Assembly: GCA_001799735.1 (NCBI GenBank)
Contig: MGUA01000007.1
Span: 49,385-113,384 of the forward strand
Length of the DNA: 64,000 bases
Source: Elusimicrobia bacterium GWB2_63_22
Lineage (GTDB): Bacteria > Elusimicrobiota > Elusimicrobia > Elusimicrobiales > UBA9959
Direction of reading: 5' to 3'
Part shown: positions 62,754-64,000 of the stretch, one piece after another
Layout of the letters: each line of letters starts with the position of its first letter
How positions within the stretch are numbered: the stretch's first letter is position 1
Position numbers and translations under genes: made by a program
The notes under the pieces: generated by a model
Told to the model about the DNA's origin: nothing
The model's database searches: none
Seen by the model: the letters and a program-made list of their open reading frames with translations, nothing else

Positions 62754-64000
62754 AAGTGCTTATCCTCACCCCGCAGGCCCTTTACCGGCGCTGGCCCACA
62801 ACGCCGGACACCACCAAGATGATGACCAACGCCGCGCCGGTCACCATGGCGCAGCTGGCCGGGGCCCTGAAAGGCCACGAGGTGCGCATCCTCGACGGCA
62901 ACGTGTACGATATCCCGCTGAAGGAGTACGCGGAACATATACGCTGGGCGGACGTGGCCGGCATGAACGTGATGTGCTCCTACGCCGCGCTTAATACCGA
63001 GCTGAACCTTAAATTCATAAAGAAGCTGCGCCCGGACCTGCCGGTAGTGATGGGCGGCCATCACCCCACCTTCCAGGACGCCGAGTGGATAGAGCGCGGC
63101 GCCGACGCCGTGGTGCGGCGCGAGGGCGAGGTAACTTTCCCCGAGCTGGTGGACGCTCTGGCCGCCGGGCGGGACCTGTCCGGCGTGGCCGGCGTTACCT
63201 GGCGGGGGACTAATGGCGAGGTGAACCGCAACCCCGACCGGCCTTTTGTGCAGGACCTGGACACGCTGCCCCTGCCGCGCTGGGACTTGGTAGATTTTTC
63301 TGGCTACTATCTTTACCTGCGCCGGGCCGGCAAGTCCGCCTGTGTGGAGACCGGCCGCGGCTGCGAGCAGTCCTGCGCCTTCTGCCAGGTGGGGCCGATG
63401 TGGCATAACACCCACCGCTTCAAGAGTACGGAGCGCGTGCTGGCGGAGATGAGGCTCCTCAAAGAGAACGGCGTGACGCAGGTCTTCATTGTGGATGACA
63501 ATTATGGATCTAAGCTCGATACCACCCGGCAGGCCGCGCTCTACGAGGGCATGCGCAGGGAGAATTTCGGCTTCGAATGGGGCGGCTTCTTCCGCCACGA
63601 CTATATACGGGCCAACCACGAGCTGATGCTGGCAGCCGCGGCTTCGGGTCTTAAGTTCGTATGCATCGGCTTCGAGAGCGTACAGGGCGCCGACCTGAAA
63701 GAATTCAACAAAGGCAACGCCGCTTTCGACGGCGGGGGGTCTTACGAGGAAGAGTACCGCTTCCTGAAAGAGGCGGGCATAACCGTTTTCGGTTTCATGG
63801 TGATAGGTTATCCCGGCCAGAGCCAGGCGGCCGCCATGCAGACCATTGAGAACGCCCACTCCTTCTGCGATTACCCGGTGGTGACGGTGTATAAGCCGCT
63901 GCCCGGCACGGCCGGCTACCGCAAGACAAAGCAGGACGGCCTGCTGGCCAAAGAGATGTTCTACCACGACTCCTTCACCGTGGCCGTTAAGGGAACAAAA
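62750..64000 (+). CDS. B12-binding-domain radical SAM protein 2 (partial, runs off the window)
   Basis: An open frame of 417 codons with no stop before the window edge. N-terminal B12-binding-like domain (LAGALKGHEVRILDGNVYDIPL, VVMGGHHPTFQDAEWI, REGEVTFPELVDAL). Radical SAM motif C205-x3-C209-x2-C212 (CEQSCAFC), then GVTQVFIVDDNYGSKLD and FVCIGFESVQGADLKEFNKG. It is translationally coupled to the preceding gene; the two probably act in one pathway. The substrate is unknown without the rest of the locus. Confidence 0.9.
   Translation, partial: MKVLILTPQALYRRWPTTPDTTKMMTNAAPVTMAQLAGALKGHEVRILDGNVYDIPLKEYAEHIRWADVAGMNVMCSYAALNTELNLKFIKKLRPDLPVVMGGHHPTFQDAEWIERGADAVVRREGEVTFPELVDALAAGRDLSGVAGVTWRGTNGEVNRNPDRPFVQDLDTLPLPRWDLVDFSGYYLYLRRAGKSACVETGRGCEQSCAFCQVGPMWHNTHRFKSTERVLAEMRLLKENGVTQVFIVDDNYGSKLDTTRQAALYEGMRRENFGFEWGGFFRHDYIRANHELMLAAAASGLKFVCIGFESVQGADLKEFNKGNAAFDGGGSYEEEYRFLKEAGITVFGFMVIGYPGQSQAAAMQTIENAHSFCDYPVVTVYKPLPGTAGYRKTKQDGLLAKEMFYHDSFTVAVKGTK

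Overview
The window is GC-rich, densely packed bacterial chromosome. Its gene content includes a complete F-type ATP synthase operon with H+-type c-subunit residues, a pilMNOPQ type IV pilus operon, a one-operon shikimate pathway, an ATP-type PEP carboxykinase and several cobalamin-dependent proteins. Fe-S proteins, a secretin, probable lipid or glycan enzymes and many secreted proteins with signal peptides point to a diderm, probably anaerobic or facultative organism. The mixture (SWIB protein, V8-like proteases, multi-REC/GGDEF regulator, REP/RAYT repeats, heavy use of the AUA codon despite high GC) resembles environmental Elusimicrobiota genomes. That placement is inference; there is no rRNA in the window.

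Layout. 1-3.6 kb: two small paralogous Cys-rich peptides, a radical SAM/SPASM enzyme with a PqqD-like N-terminus and an exported HExxH metallopeptidase, a candidate RiPP locus. 3.6-9.7 kb: tRNA(CAU), a YwqK/MORN-type protein, an Rrf2 regulator with a perfect operator palindrome and its ferredoxin partner, tRNA-Cys, aminotransferase-pckA, and a SWIB protein. 9.7-14 kb: a RAYT-type inverted repeat, two secreted V8/trypsin-like proteases, and a three-receiver GGDEF protein. 14-22 kb: the ATP synthase operon, interrupted between atpA and atpG by a sugar-nucleotide epimerase gene. 22-24.7 kb: UbiE-like methyltransferase and small or hypothetical genes. 24.7-35.6 kb: pilMNOPQ, then two O-antigen-ligase-like membrane proteins, a phospholipase D-family enzyme, an exported helical protein and an orphan tetrapyrrole-methylase-fold methyltransferase. 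35.6-36.7 kb: a RAYT transposase with its repeats. 36.7-44.7 kb: NUDIX hydrolase, PcrA/UvrD helicase, membrane class III cyclase, YchF, ValS. 44.7-47 kb: tRNA-Glu and tRNA-Thr, an exported barstar-like protein, a possible structured RNA, PfpI and a cytochrome b5/YHS protein. 47-54.2 kb (minus strand): chorismate mutase, DAHP synthase, aroE, aroC, aroK, aroB, aroQ, aroA and a cobalamin-binding protein. 54.2-59.5 kb: prfB, tatD and a split MetH. 59.5-64 kb: a promoter-hairpin unit, a membrane Fe-S protein pair and two B12-binding radical SAM genes, the last running off the window.

Two themes cut across the window. Three families of palindromic repeats sit at gene ends, and in several cases the repeat itself supplies the stop codon and last residues of a gene. 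Several operons also appear to start with leaderless mRNAs: a -10 element lies about 6-11 nt before the start codon and there is no Shine-Dalgarno sequence. The most novel-looking system is the Cys-rich peptide/radical SAM/metallopeptidase locus at the left edge.
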